In this document: in pieces, positions 1 to 7,150 of the stretch
Layout of the letters: the number at the start of each line of letters is the position of its first letter
Position numbering within the stretch: position 1 is the stretch's first letter
Source of the DNA: RBG-16-66-20 sp039931635
GTDB lineage: Bacteria > Pseudomonadota > Gammaproteobacteria > Burkholderiales > SG8-39
Reading direction: 5' to 3'
Assembly: GCA_039931635.1 (NCBI GenBank)
Contig: JBDTRO010000074.1
Location: 1 to 7,466 of the forward strand
Length of the DNA stretch: 7,466 nt
Translations under genes and position numbers: made by a program
Notes under the pieces: model-generated
Databases searched by the model: none
What the model saw: the letters and a program-made list of their open reading frames with translations, nothing else
What the model was told of the DNA's origin: nothing

Positions 1-660
1 AACTTGACCGTAGTAACCACTGCCGCCGGCGGCGTGGCAACGGGTCTGGTCAACCTGACGGGCGGCGGCGTGCTCAATATCGCGGGCACTGTCAACAACG
101 GCGGCACCGTGACGATCCAGACCGGCACCTTCAACGTCACGGGAGCCTCGTCGAACTACAACAACAACAGCGGGGTCGTGATCGCCACCACGACGATCAC
201 GACCGGCGCGCTCAACCTCTCGGGGGATACGCCCACGCTAAGCAATGCCGCCACCAACACCATGTCGATCAGCACCACGGGGACCATCACTGTCGGCAAT
301 ACGACCACCAAGACCGGCATCCTCACGAATGCCGGCACGCTGACGCTCACCAATGCCGGCACGGTCAACGCCAACGGAAATTTCACCAGCACCGGCACCT
401 TCACAGTCACCGGCGTGACCGCCGGATTGCTCAATCTGCGCGGCGCTGCGTCGACCATCGACGGCACCTTCAACCGCGGCGGCGGCACGGTGACGATGAA
501 TGGCGGCGTGCTGCAGACGCTGACCGGGACTGCGCTGACGACATCGCCAGGCGGGCTGTTCAACCTGACCATCGACAATTCGAACGGCGTGACGCTCGGC
601 AACAGCGTCCGGGTCAACAACGTTCTGACCTTCACGCTCGGCAACATCGTGACCGGCGCG
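1..660 (+). repeat. Degenerate beta-strand repeats in the MshQ-like protein
   Basis: The encoded protein repeats short units of the type G-T-hydrophobic-T-hydrophobic with Asn/Gly turns, for example LTNAGTLT next to LTNAGTVN and then FTSTGTFTVTG (about bases 320-420). At DNA level, aatgccggcac occurs twice, 24 bases apart (328-338 and 352-362), matching an 8-residue period. Such patterns usually fold as a right-handed beta-helix in haemagglutinin-like surface proteins. The repeats are degenerate and their boundaries are approximate. Confidence 0.55.
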
Positions 661-2946
661 AACATCGTGATCAGCCTGCCCTCCTGCATCGCCGCGAGCG
701 TCGCGCGCACGAGCGGCCATGTGCAGGGCAACCTGCAGAAGACGGTTCCCGTCGGCTCGCCCTCCTGCAGTTTCGAGGTCGGCACGGGCGCGATCTATGC
801 GCCGATCAGCGTGGTCTACGCGACGGTGAGCCCGGCGGGCTCAACCATCGCCTCGACCACGGCTGGAGAACACCCTTCGATCGACGACTCGACCATCCCC
901 GACACGGTGGATGTCAGCCGCTACTGGACCCTGACCCACCAGACCATGACCGCGGGGACCTACGACGCGACCTTCAACTTTGACCCCTCGGACGTGGACG
1001 TCGGCGCAGACACCAGCACCTTCATCGTGCAGCGCTTCAGCCCGGCTGCTCCTGCGGCAGGCGCGTGGTTCCCGACCACCACCGGCACGAAAACGGCCAC
1101 CAGCACGCAAGTGACCGGGCTGGCGATCGGCGAGTTCGGCGATTTCGCCATCGGCATCGACAGCGCACTGGTCACCACCATCGGCCGGTTCAACGCCTTC
1201 GAGACGACCACCGACCTCTCGGGCGATCCGCTCGGCCAGCTCGGACGCATCTTTACCAAGATCGCCGGCGTCGCCGCGCCCGGCGGCATCACGGTCACGA
1301 TGATCGCCATCAACGGCGCCAAGAACGCCGTCCAGACCGGGTTCAGCAACACCGCGAACGTGGAATTGTGGGACGCAACCAACAATACCGGGACCGAAAC
1401 GAATGGCTGCAAATCCAACTGGGTGAAGATCAAAGACCTCGCCGACGCGACCTTTGTCAACGGCGTGGCGGCCTATACCTTCACCGAGGCAGAAGTGTAC
1501 CCGCACGCCCGGCTGCGCATTCGGCGCGGCGCGGCGGCGCGCTACGGCTGCTCGGTGGACGGCTTCGCCATCCGGCCCTGGAAGTTTTCGGCGTTCAGCG
1601 TCACCGACACCGACGCGCTCTCCGCCGGGACCGGCCGGACGCTCAACGAGACCACGGCATTCGGCGCCGTCACGCACAAGGCGGGCCGCCCGTTCACGGT
1701 GCGCGCGACCGCCATCAATAGCGACGGCGCGACGACCACGCTGTACGCGGGCACGCCGAACGTCGTGCCCTCCGTTTGCGCGGGAGCGCTGTGCACCGCG
1801 ACCACCGGCACGGCGACGGTTTCCGCTGCGTTCTCGGCCGGCACGCTGACCGACAACACCGCGACCTACAGCGACGTCGGCGCCTTCGGCATGAAGCTGA
1901 GCGACCTTTCCTTTGCCTTCATCGATTCCGGCGGCAGCGAGCCGGACCTGCGCGAGATCGCTTCCGACGTCCTCGACGTGGGCCGCTTCGTGCCGAACCA
2001 TCTGACGGTATCGCTTAACGCCCCCACGTTCACCACCGCCTGCGCGGGAGGTTCATTCACTTACCTCGGGCAGGTCTTCAACTACGGCACGGCGCCGGTG
2101 GCGACCGTAACGGCGCGGAATTTTGCCGGCAATCCAACGACGCTGTACGCGGGTACCTGGTGGCGCATCTCGAATGCAAGCCTGACCGGCAAGAGCTACA
2201 CGACGGCCACCGGCACCCTCGACCTGGGCACGCTACCCTCGCCGGATCCCGTCATCGCGCAGTCAGGATCGGGCGTCGGCACCCTGACCTTCGCCTCCAG
2301 CTCCGGTCCCGGCACCGGCATCGCCTTCACGCGCTCGACCACGACGCCGGTTGCGCCTTTCAACGCCGACATCAGCCTGGCGATCAACGTGATTGACGAC
2401 GACGGCGTGGTGTACGAGTCGCCTGTCGGCACCAACGCCAACCCGGCGCGCTTCGGTGCGGCGACAGCGGGCAACGGCATCGCGTTCACTTCCGGCAAGC
2501 AGATGCGCTACGGGCGGCTGCGTCTGGGCAACGCTTCGGGGACGGAAAAGCTCGATCTGGCCGTGCCGCTGGTGGCGCAGTACTGGAGCGGCACCGGCTT
2601 CGCGACCAATACCGCCGACGGCTGCACCACGCTGTCCGCCTCCAACCTCGCCTTCAGCGCCTACACCGGCGGCATCACCGGGTCCAACATGGGCGCGGCC
2701 AACATCAGCCTGGGCGGCGCCTTCGCCTCGGGCATCGGCAGCCTGAAGCTGATCAAGCCGACGACGCCGGTACCCACGACCTCGGGCGCGGCCACGCTGA
2801 CGCTCAACCTGGCGGCGGAATCCAAGTCCTATCTGAAAGGCAACTGGGGTGTCGCCACATTCACCGCGGACCCGGGCGCGCGCGTCTCCTTCGGCAGCTT
2901 CAGCGCGCAGCCGAGGCAATTCATATTCTTCCGCGAAAACTACTGA
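1..2946 (+). CDS. mshQ: MshQ-like large surface/pilus-associated protein with C-terminal DUF6701-type region (5'-partial)
   Basis: The reading frame is open from base 1 to a TGA at 2944-2946, giving 981 residues; the true start lies left of the window. Residues about 1-220 are Gly/Thr/Asn-rich, with short alternating beta-strand repeats typical of beta-solenoid adhesins. Residues about 240-385 resemble an Ig-like adhesin module (VQGNLQKTVPVG, later VSRYWTLT, ending GEFGDFAIG). Residues about 395-525 hold FNAFETTTDLSG, C470 and CSVDGFAIRP (C517), a pattern of MshQ proteins. Residues about 660-981 match the DUF6701 pattern: GRFVPNHL, C681 followed by FTYLGQVF, TARNFAGNPTTLYAG, DDDGV, YGRLRLGNASG, C875 in DGCTTL, and a final FGSFSAQ...FFRENY. 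MshQ is encoded in MSHA pilus loci and is thought to be surface exposed, but its biochemical role is not established. It is convergent with mshP instead of following it on the same strand. The family call is from motifs only; the presence of a signal peptide cannot be seen. Confidence 0.85.
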   Translation, partial: NLTVVTTAAGGVATGLVNLTGGGVLNIAGTVNNGGTVTIQTGTFNVTGASSNYNNNSGVVIATTTITTGALNLSGDTPTLSNAATNTMSISTTGTITVGNTTTKTGILTNAGTLTLTNAGTVNANGNFTSTGTFTVTGVTAGLLNLRGAASTIDGTFNRGGGTVTMNGGVLQTLTGTALTTSPGGLFNLTIDNSNGVTLGNSVRVNNVLTFTLGNIVTGANIVISLPSCIAASVARTSGHVQGNLQKTVPVGSPSCSFEVGTGAIYAPISVVYATVSPAGSTIASTTAGEHPSIDDSTIPDTVDVSRYWTLTHQTMTAGTYDATFNFDPSDVDVGADTSTFIVQRFSPAAPAAGAWFPTTTGTKTATSTQVTGLAIGEFGDFAIGIDSALVTTIGRFNAFETTTDLSGDPLGQLGRIFTKIAGVAAPGGITVTMIAINGAKNAVQTGFSNTANVELWDATNNTGTETNGCKSNWVKIKDLADATFVNGVAAYTFTEAEVYPHARLRIRRGAAARYGCSVDGFAIRPWKFSAFSVTDTDALSAGTGRTLNETTAFGAVTHKAGRPFTVRATAINSDGATTTLYAGTPNVVPSVCAGALCTATTGTATVSAAFSAGTLTDNTATYSDVGAFGMKLSDLSFAFIDSGGSEPDLREIASDVLDVGRFVPNHLTVSLNAPTFTTACAGGSFTYLGQVFNYGTAPVATVTARNFAGNPTTLYAGTWWRISNASLTGKSYTTATGTLDLGTLPSPDPVIAQSGSGVGTLTFASSSGPGTGIAFTRSTTTPVAPFNADISLAINVIDDDGVVYESPVGTNANPARFGAATAGNGIAFTSGKQMRYGRLRLGNASGTEKLDLAVPLVAQYWSGTGFATNTADGCTTLSASNLAFSAYTGGITGSNMGAANISLGGAFASGIGSLKLIKPTTPVPTTSGAATLTLNLAAESKSYLKGNWGVATFTADPGARVSFGSFSAQPRQFIFFRENY

Positions 2947-2952
2947 ACCCTT

Positions 2953-3417
2953 TCATTCGGTAAGCGTCAGGCTCAGCTGGCGTTCGACATAGGTCCCCGC
3001 GGTCGTCACGGTCGGACAGGCCGCCTCGTTGCAGGCATTGGAAACGATGCTGTAGGCCCGGATCGATGAGCCGCCTTCGCTCAGCCCCGCGCTGGTGCAA
3101 GTCACCGTGGCCGCGAACCCGGACAGGTTCGAACCGAACGTCAGGGTATTGGTCGCCGTGAAACCGGGCCCGGTATCGCAGGTGGCCTTGAAGCTGCCCG
3201 CGCGAATGACATGGAATGCGCCCCATTCGATGCCCGCGCGCGCGGCCTGGTAGGCACGCGCCGAATTGAAGTCTGCCGCCGAAGCGGCCTGCGACGTGGT
3301 GGACACCGTTGTCAGGTAGGCGACCAGACCGGCCAGCACCACCAGCAGGAACACGGCCGCGATGACCAGGAACCCGCGCTGGCGATGCCGACGAGCCAGT
3401 GAAAAGGATCGCTTCAC
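2953..3417 (-). CDS. mshP: MSHA biogenesis protein MshP (PilX/GspK-like minor prepilin)
   Basis: The product has 154 residues. A basic leader (MKRSFSLARRHRQRG) precedes a hydrophobic helix at about residues 16-38. Next comes AYQAARAGIEWGAFHV (55-70), a PilX/MshP signature, then Cys80, Cys107, Cys129 and Cys134, and a C-terminal YVERQLSL motif seen in MshP proteins. The likely prepilin peptidase cut follows Gly15, but the usual Glu at mature position 5 is missing (FLVIA), as expected for this subclass. I chose the GTG at 3417-3415 because it overlaps the mshO stop (GTGA) and starts just before the leader; the frame stays open upstream only inside mshO. No clear Shine-Dalgarno sequence is visible, so translation probably depends on coupling to mshO. 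By family analogy it is an inner-membrane minor pseudopilin, possibly part of a filament-tip or priming complex. It is the last gene of the minus-strand unit. Confidence 0.87.
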   Translation of the reverse strand: MKRSFSLARRHRQRGFLVIAAVFLLVVLAGLVAYLTTVSTTSQAASAADFNSARAYQAARAGIEWGAFHVIRAGSFKATCDTGPGFTATNTLTFGSNLSGFAATVTCTSAGLSEGGSSIRAYSIVSNACNEAACPTVTTAGTYVERQLSLTLTE

Positions 3418-4316
3418 GGCAGGTTGTTCACGTGAACTGCGTGATAGAGGTTGACCGTCTCGGCATCGCCGCGCGAATCCTTCACGCTGAGCTGCAGCGC
3501 CATGGTCACCAGGCCCGCGCCCTGGGCGCCGATGCTGGCGTCGTAGCTGATGGTGCACGCCGTGACGCCGCTCGCCAGCAGCGCACTGCTGCCAGTGGAA
3601 AAGGAGGTCGGCTGCGCGGCCGAGATGGTGTAACCCCAGCGGCGCGTCAGCGTGCCCGCGACGGGATCGCAGACGTAGCTTACCGGCCCCTCGATGATGA
3701 AAAAGCGCCGGCCCGGTGAATCGTAGGCGAAAGTGTTGCTGGCGAAATTGATCCGGTCCTCGCCCGCGCCGGCGACCGCCGTCGCCACCTGGCTCTTGTT
3801 GCCCCCGGTACCGGCGAATTCATAGGCGTTCGCGCTCGCAGTCCCCGGCGGGAGGTTGTACACCACCACGTAGTCGCTCGCCGTCACCTGCGCGATGTTC
3901 GGAATGTTGCCGATGGTCTTGAAGCAGGTGTCGGTCGCGGAAAAACTGAGCACGTCCTCGTCGGGCGTGCTGCCGGCGCCACTGGGACAGGTGTTGGTGG
4001 CCGCGGCGTCGCTCTCGGCGCGGTAGCGGCCGCCGGTGCGCACCAGCATGAACTCCAGGTAGGTGGCGCCGCCCGAGGTGGTGACGCGCGCGCTGTTCGG
4101 TAGCGCGAGGCGGACATCGCGGCCCATGCGCCGCAGCGCGGTGTCGGCGGTGTCGGCGAGCGCGGCGCGGCGACTGGAATCGATGTATGAACGAACTGGC
4201 TGGACAAAATTGACCATCAGCGCCGCGAGGATGCCGACCAGCGCGATCGTGATGGCGAGCTCGATCAGCGTGAAGCCGGCGCTGTGCCACCTGCGGGCGG
4301 AGGGGGCCTGCCTCAT
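3414..4316 (-). CDS. mshO: MSHA biogenesis protein MshO (minor prepilin)
   Basis: The product has 300 residues. It has a classical type IV prepilin N-terminus: a 14-residue basic leader ending in Gly14, then FTLIELAITIALVGILAALM with Glu at mature position 5. The prepilin peptidase PilD/GspO should cut after Gly14 and methylate Phe15. The helix continues into RRAALADTADTALRRMGRDV, the GspJ/MshO-like amphipathic stretch. The globular part has several Cys, including Cys216 (YVCDP) and Cys254 (TACTISYDAS), probably disulfide bonded outside the inner membrane. The ATG at 4316 overlaps the mshD stop as ATGA and the 3' end overlaps mshP as GTGA, so it sits in the middle of a coupled unit. No Shine-Dalgarno sequence is evident. 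The reading frame extends upstream to 4637, but that part lies inside mshD and precedes the leader, so it is not real. The role as a minor pilin supporting MSHA assembly is inferred from the family. Confidence 0.9.
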   Translation of the reverse strand: MRQAPSARRWHSAGFTLIELAITIALVGILAALMVNFVQPVRSYIDSSRRAALADTADTALRRMGRDVRLALPNSARVTTSGGATYLEFMLVRTGGRYRAESDAAATNTCPSGAGSTPDEDVLSFSATDTCFKTIGNIPNIAQVTASDYVVVYNLPPGTASANAYEFAGTGGNKSQVATAVAGAGEDRINFASNTFAYDSPGRRFFIIEGPVSYVCDPVAGTLTRRWGYTISAAQPTSFSTGSSALLASGVTACTISYDASIGAQGAGLVTMALQLSVKDSRGDAETVNLYHAVHVNNLP

Positions 4317-4879
4317 GGCAGCGTGTTCGGCGCGTAGCGGGCGCGATACCCATCGAGCGTCGTCGACACGCTCCCGGGTCCGGTGACGGTGATGCTGATG
4401 CGCAGCGCATCGTCGTCCAACGGCAGGCCGAGCGACGTGCCCGCCCGGGTTACGGCGACGGACGCCGAATATGCGCCGAGCCCCGCGATCGTCGTGCCGG
4501 TGCTGTCGTCGATTCCCGGCCCCATCGCGAAACCGTGATAGTCGCTTACGTTGTCGAACGGCGTGGTGGTGCTGGTGCGGGTCTCGCCCGCCTCCGGCCC
4601 GATCGTCACGTCCTCGCGGTTGGCGGCGACGGCACAACCGGTGCTGTCCGCCGCGGTGGCCGCGTTGGCGTCGTCCGGATCGCAGTAGGTGAACGGCTTG
4701 AGCATGATTTCATCCATCAGCGACTCGGCGATCGCGAGCACCTGCTTGCGCACCTGCGGGTCGGCGCTCGCGGCGGTGATGGTGTTGAACGCCGCGAACA
4801 GGCCCGCCAGCGCCACGCCGACGATGACGATGAAGACGATCAGCTCGACCAGCGTGACGCCGCGGGACCTAGTGGACAT
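4313..4879 (-). CDS. mshD: MSHA biogenesis protein MshD (minor prepilin)
   Basis: The product has 188 residues: a very short leader MSTRSRG, then VTLVELIVFIVIVGVALAGL, a prepilin helix with Glu12 at mature position 5. Mature position 1 would be Val instead of the usual Phe. Cys66 (FTYCDPDD) and Cys82 (STGCAVAA) bracket a short loop, followed by PFDNVSDYHGF (107-117), a motif of the MshD group. The ATG at 4879 lies inside the end of mshC (11-base overlap) and the stop overlaps the mshO start. Only weak ribosome-binding sequence precedes it, so coupled translation is likely. It is expected in the inner membrane before assembly and then at low abundance in or under the MSHA filament. A longer frame to 5293 exists, but it runs through mshC in another frame and is a shadow. 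Confidence 0.9.
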   Translation of the reverse strand: MSTRSRGVTLVELIVFIVIVGVALAGLFAAFNTITAASADPQVRKQVLAIAESLMDEIMLKPFTYCDPDDANAATAADSTGCAVAANREDVTIGPEAGETRTSTTTPFDNVSDYHGFAMGPGIDDSTGTTIAGLGAYSASVAVTRAGTSLGLPLDDDALRISITVTGPGSVSTTLDGYRARYAPNTLP

Positions 4880-5318
4880 AGCCGGTCTCGGCCTCGACGG
4901 TGATCTCGCGCGCCACATCGCCGGTAATGGTGATAATCGTGCCGGCGCTCGGTTTGCCGAGTGCGTTGAACGAAATGATGACGGCGGATAGCGAGACACC
5001 CGTGGGCGCATTGTAGGAAAACGCGTTGGTGCCGGGCGGTTCGTGCACCGCCGATGCGCACGTCGAATCGGTGTAGCAGAGCTTGATGTTGCTGGGTGGG
5101 CCGACGGTTGTGACCACGAACACCGTGCGACGCTGGCTGACCGCAACTTTCTGCGCGTAGCGCACCATCGCCGCGGCGCGGTTCGCGAAACCCTCGGTAT
5201 CGAAACTCTGCGTGTTGATGCGCGAGATGGCGAACGCCGAGAGGATGGTGACGATGACGATGACCACCACCAGCTCGGTGAGCGTGAAGCCACCTGCAGT
5301 CCTGCGTGACGCTTTCAT
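4869..5318 (-). CDS. mshC: MSHA biogenesis protein MshC (GspH-like minor prepilin)
   Basis: The product has 149 residues. The leader ends in Gly-Gly (residue 10) and is followed by FTLTELVVVIVIVTILSAFA, with Glu15 at mature position 5. The rest fits a GspH/FimT-like fold: RYAQKVAVSQRR after the helix, Cys81 and Cys87 close together (probable disulfide), ISFNALGKPS at 115-124, and a terminal REITVEAETGYV, which resembles the last strand of GspH-type proteins. The ATG at 5318 overlaps the stop of the upstream ligase gene as ATGA. This ties minor-pilin translation to translation of the ligase. The 3' end overlaps mshD by 11 bases. The role as a minor pilin of the MSHA system is assigned from sequence pattern and from its position at the head of the C-D-O-P series. 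Confidence 0.9.
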   Translation of the reverse strand: MKASRRTAGGFTLTELVVVIVIVTILSAFAISRINTQSFDTEGFANRAAAMVRYAQKVAVSQRRTVFVVTTVGPPSNIKLCYTDSTCASAVHEPPGTNAFSYNAPTGVSLSAVIISFNALGKPSAGTIITITGDVAREITVEAETGYVH

Positions 5319-7147
5319 TGCGGCTTGCCCGGCGCGCCCGGCAACTTCAACTCCGCGGCGAGGCCGCGCGCCATCTCGGTGCCGGGGTGCCGCTCGAGCA
5401 TGCGGCGCGCGATCTGCTGCGCTTCGTCCTGGCGTCCCAGGTACTCGAGAGAGAGAGCGCGTTCCGCCTGCGCGGGGAGCGAATAGGGTCGCAGCCTCAC
5501 CGCCTCTCCGGTCCATTCCAGGATCTCGCGCTCCGAGCGACCTTCGAACAGTTCTGCATGCGTCCGGCGCAGCCGCGCGCGCTCGAGGAAATTCACGATC
5601 TGGTAGGGGTCGGTACGCATGCCATCGGCAAACAGCATATCCGCTTTCGCCGCGAGCATCCGGTCGCGCGCTTCCACCGCCTGGTCGCGCCAGATTGTTC
5701 CCTCCACCCAGTAGTGCGCCGCATTGCGCGGCTCGAGCCGGCGCGCAACCGACTGCCAGTAGAGCGCGCTGTCGGCCCGTCCCGACAGCAGTTCCGCGAC
5801 TGCCCTGTTCCCGGCGGCCTCCGCGAGCATGGGCTGCGAGAGCCAGGCGAGTCCGGCAACCGTGACAGTGCGCACAATCAGAGGCGTGCGGAGCGGCCCA
5901 AAGTGACCACCGGCGCGCGCCAGCATGGATGCCAGGCGCTCGCTGCTGCCCGCATCAGCGGCAAGCGCACCCAACCACATTCCCAGAATCAGCAGCAGGA
6001 ACGGGATCCACAGCGGGAAATCCACCAGCGCATGCGTGAGGATGCCGGTCAGCGCAGCGCCGCAGACAAACGGCAGGGAGTCAGCGCTCCCTGCGCGGCG
6101 CGCGCGGGCGACCATTGCCGCGGCGACGCCGACGACAGCCCCCAGCAGCGCGAGCCCCACCAGGCCGAATTCGACCCAAGTCTGCAGATAATCGCTGTGC
6201 ACGAAGATGAACGAGTGCCCCATGTCCAATTTGACCGGCTTGTGCATCTCATAGAGGAACCTGAACATGTCGGCGCCATAGCCCGTCAACGGGTGGTCCG
6301 TGACGAGGTCCAATGCCACTTCGTAAATGTCGATCCTGTAAGAGGTGCCGCGCGACACGACAGTTTCGCCGAATGTGTCGGCAAGACCAGCCCGCGACGC
6401 ATCGCCTAGCAGCGGTATAAGGCGCAACGCCGCCGAAAACGCGATGAACACCCACAGCAGGCCCGCGATCAACCGCAGCCAGGGCTCTCTCCCTTCGCGC
6501 GTGCGCGGAACGCCTAGGTACCAGACAATGAAGGCGAGTCCGGCCAGACCGGCGACCCAGCCGCCGCGGCTCTCCGTCGCGAGCAGGCCCGCATACAGCC
6601 AGAGCGCTGCCGCGAAAACCTGCCATCCGCCGCGCCCGGTGACCGTCAGCGCGATCAGCGGCAGCAGGAAAAGATTGATCGCGGAGGCAAAGGTGTTCGG
6701 CGTAATGAAGGTCGCCGCAGCGCGCTGCGGATTGATGGACAGATGCAAAAAGCCGATGAAGAACTGCAGCAGCCCGAGCAGCACCAGAACTGCGAGCAGC
6801 TCCACTCCGTAGCGGAATAGACGAATGAGCGCCTCGCGCTCAAGCGTCGCGGCTACGACAAAGCCGCCAAGCAACGCCAGCGGCCGGTAGAGGGCGTCCA
6901 CGCTGTAGCCAGGCGCGATAAACGCGGCGCTGAAAAATAGCCAAGCACAGTAGAGCGCGACGGCAGCAACGAGCCAATTCGCCGGCAGCGCCTTGGCCGG
7001 CGCTGCCCAGAACGCAAAGACCAGCAATGCCAGCGCGCCCCAGCGGTAGGCATTTCCCTGCAGCAGCGCCGCCGCGAGCAGGCACAGGGCAGCGCAAAAA
7101 ATAAAAAAAAGGGAGAGCCGAGCGGCCCTCCCCTTCCCATCCCGCAA
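5315..7147 (-). CDS. Wzy_C/O-antigen-ligase-family membrane protein with TPR-like C-terminus (candidate pilin O-glycosylation ligase)
   Basis: The product has 610 residues from the TTG at 7147. About eleven hydrophobic segments fill residues 10-430. The Wzy_C/WaaL/PglL hallmarks are visible: ATESRGGW in a membrane segment (Arg194), a long extracytoplasmic loop, and GHSFIFVHSDYLQ (His311, His317) followed by a helix starting EFGLVGLALL. The final 170 residues look like helical TPR repeats (SLEYLGRQDEAQQIARRMLERHP). The family transfers lipid-linked glycans to lipid A or, in TfpO/PglL members, to pilin Ser/Thr in the periplasm. Lying between the pilin and mshC, and coupled to mshC by ATGA, it may glycosylate the MSHA pilin; this is inference, and a polysaccharide polymerase or ligase role is possible. 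I chose TTG-7147 because GGAG lies 5 bases upstream and the result is a basic N-terminus before the first helix. A TTG at 7171, overlapping the pilin stop, is the alternative. No in-frame ATG or GTG exists near the start. Confidence 0.82.
   Translation of the reverse strand: MRDGKGRAARLSLFFIFCAALCLLAAALLQGNAYRWGALALLVFAFWAAPAKALPANWLVAAVALYCAWLFFSAAFIAPGYSVDALYRPLALLGGFVVAATLEREALIRLFRYGVELLAVLVLLGLLQFFIGFLHLSINPQRAAATFITPNTFASAINLFLLPLIALTVTGRGGWQVFAAALWLYAGLLATESRGGWVAGLAGLAFIVWYLGVPRTREGREPWLRLIAGLLWVFIAFSAALRLIPLLGDASRAGLADTFGETVVSRGTSYRIDIYEVALDLVTDHPLTGYGADMFRFLYEMHKPVKLDMGHSFIFVHSDYLQTWVEFGLVGLALLGAVVGVAAAMVARARRAGSADSLPFVCGAALTGILTHALVDFPLWIPFLLLILGMWLGALAADAGSSERLASMLARAGGHFGPLRTPLIVRTVTVAGLAWLSQPMLAEAAGNRAVAELLSGRADSALYWQSVARRLEPRNAAHYWVEGTIWRDQAVEARDRMLAAKADMLFADGMRTDPYQIVNFLERARLRRTHAELFEGRSEREILEWTGEAVRLRPYSLPAQAERALSLEYLGRQDEAQQIARRMLERHPGTEMARGLAAELKLPGAPGKPQ
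7096..7132 (-). terminator. Intrinsic terminator after the pilin gene, inside the ligase reading frame
   Basis: On the minus strand, a 9-bp stem GGGAGGGCC / GGCTCTCCC (one G-U pair, loop GCTC) at 7132-7111 is followed directly by T8-A-T6 (7110-7096). This is a textbook Rho-independent terminator, 29 bases after the pilin stop. It begins 12 bases after the proposed ligase TTG codon, so its U-tract encodes Phe-Phe-Ile-Phe of the first membrane helix. It probably ends most pilin transcripts, with read-through supplying the ligase and minor-pilin genes. Confidence 0.82.
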
Positions 7148-7150
7148 ATA

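Noticed and set aside
841..2001. Long 386-codon frame on the minus strand inside mshQ
   Set aside because: Its product is Arg/Gly/Ala-rich with no recognisable motif. It is a shadow of the high-GC mshQ frame, which carries clear family motifs on the plus strand.
2263..2919. 218-codon minus-strand frame opposite the end of mshQ
   Set aside because: Arg/Gly-rich shadow frame without hydrophobic core or motifs; the DUF6701 pattern is in the plus-strand frame.
2964..2983. Possible hairpin just after mshQ (gcgtcag / ctggcgt) as a terminator
   Set aside because: The 7-bp stem needs two G-U pairs and no T-run follows on the plus strand. It lies in the conserved C-terminal codons of mshP.
5447..5457. 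Short GA dinucleotide run in the ligase gene as a phase-variation tract
   Set aside because: It is only about five units long, too short to expect frequent slippage, and it lies near the 3' end in the TPR-like tail.
5306..6409. 367-codon frame on the plus strand opposite the ligase
   Set aside because: Composition is Arg/Gln/His-rich and motif-free; the opposite strand encodes a coherent membrane protein with Wzy_C motifs.
6853..7140. Separate small gene starting at the ATG at 7140 in the frame next to the ligase
   Set aside because: After the T-run the product becomes Arg/Cys/Ser-rich with no membrane or family pattern, while the ligase frame continues with well-formed helices. The ATG is kept only as an alternative-start note.
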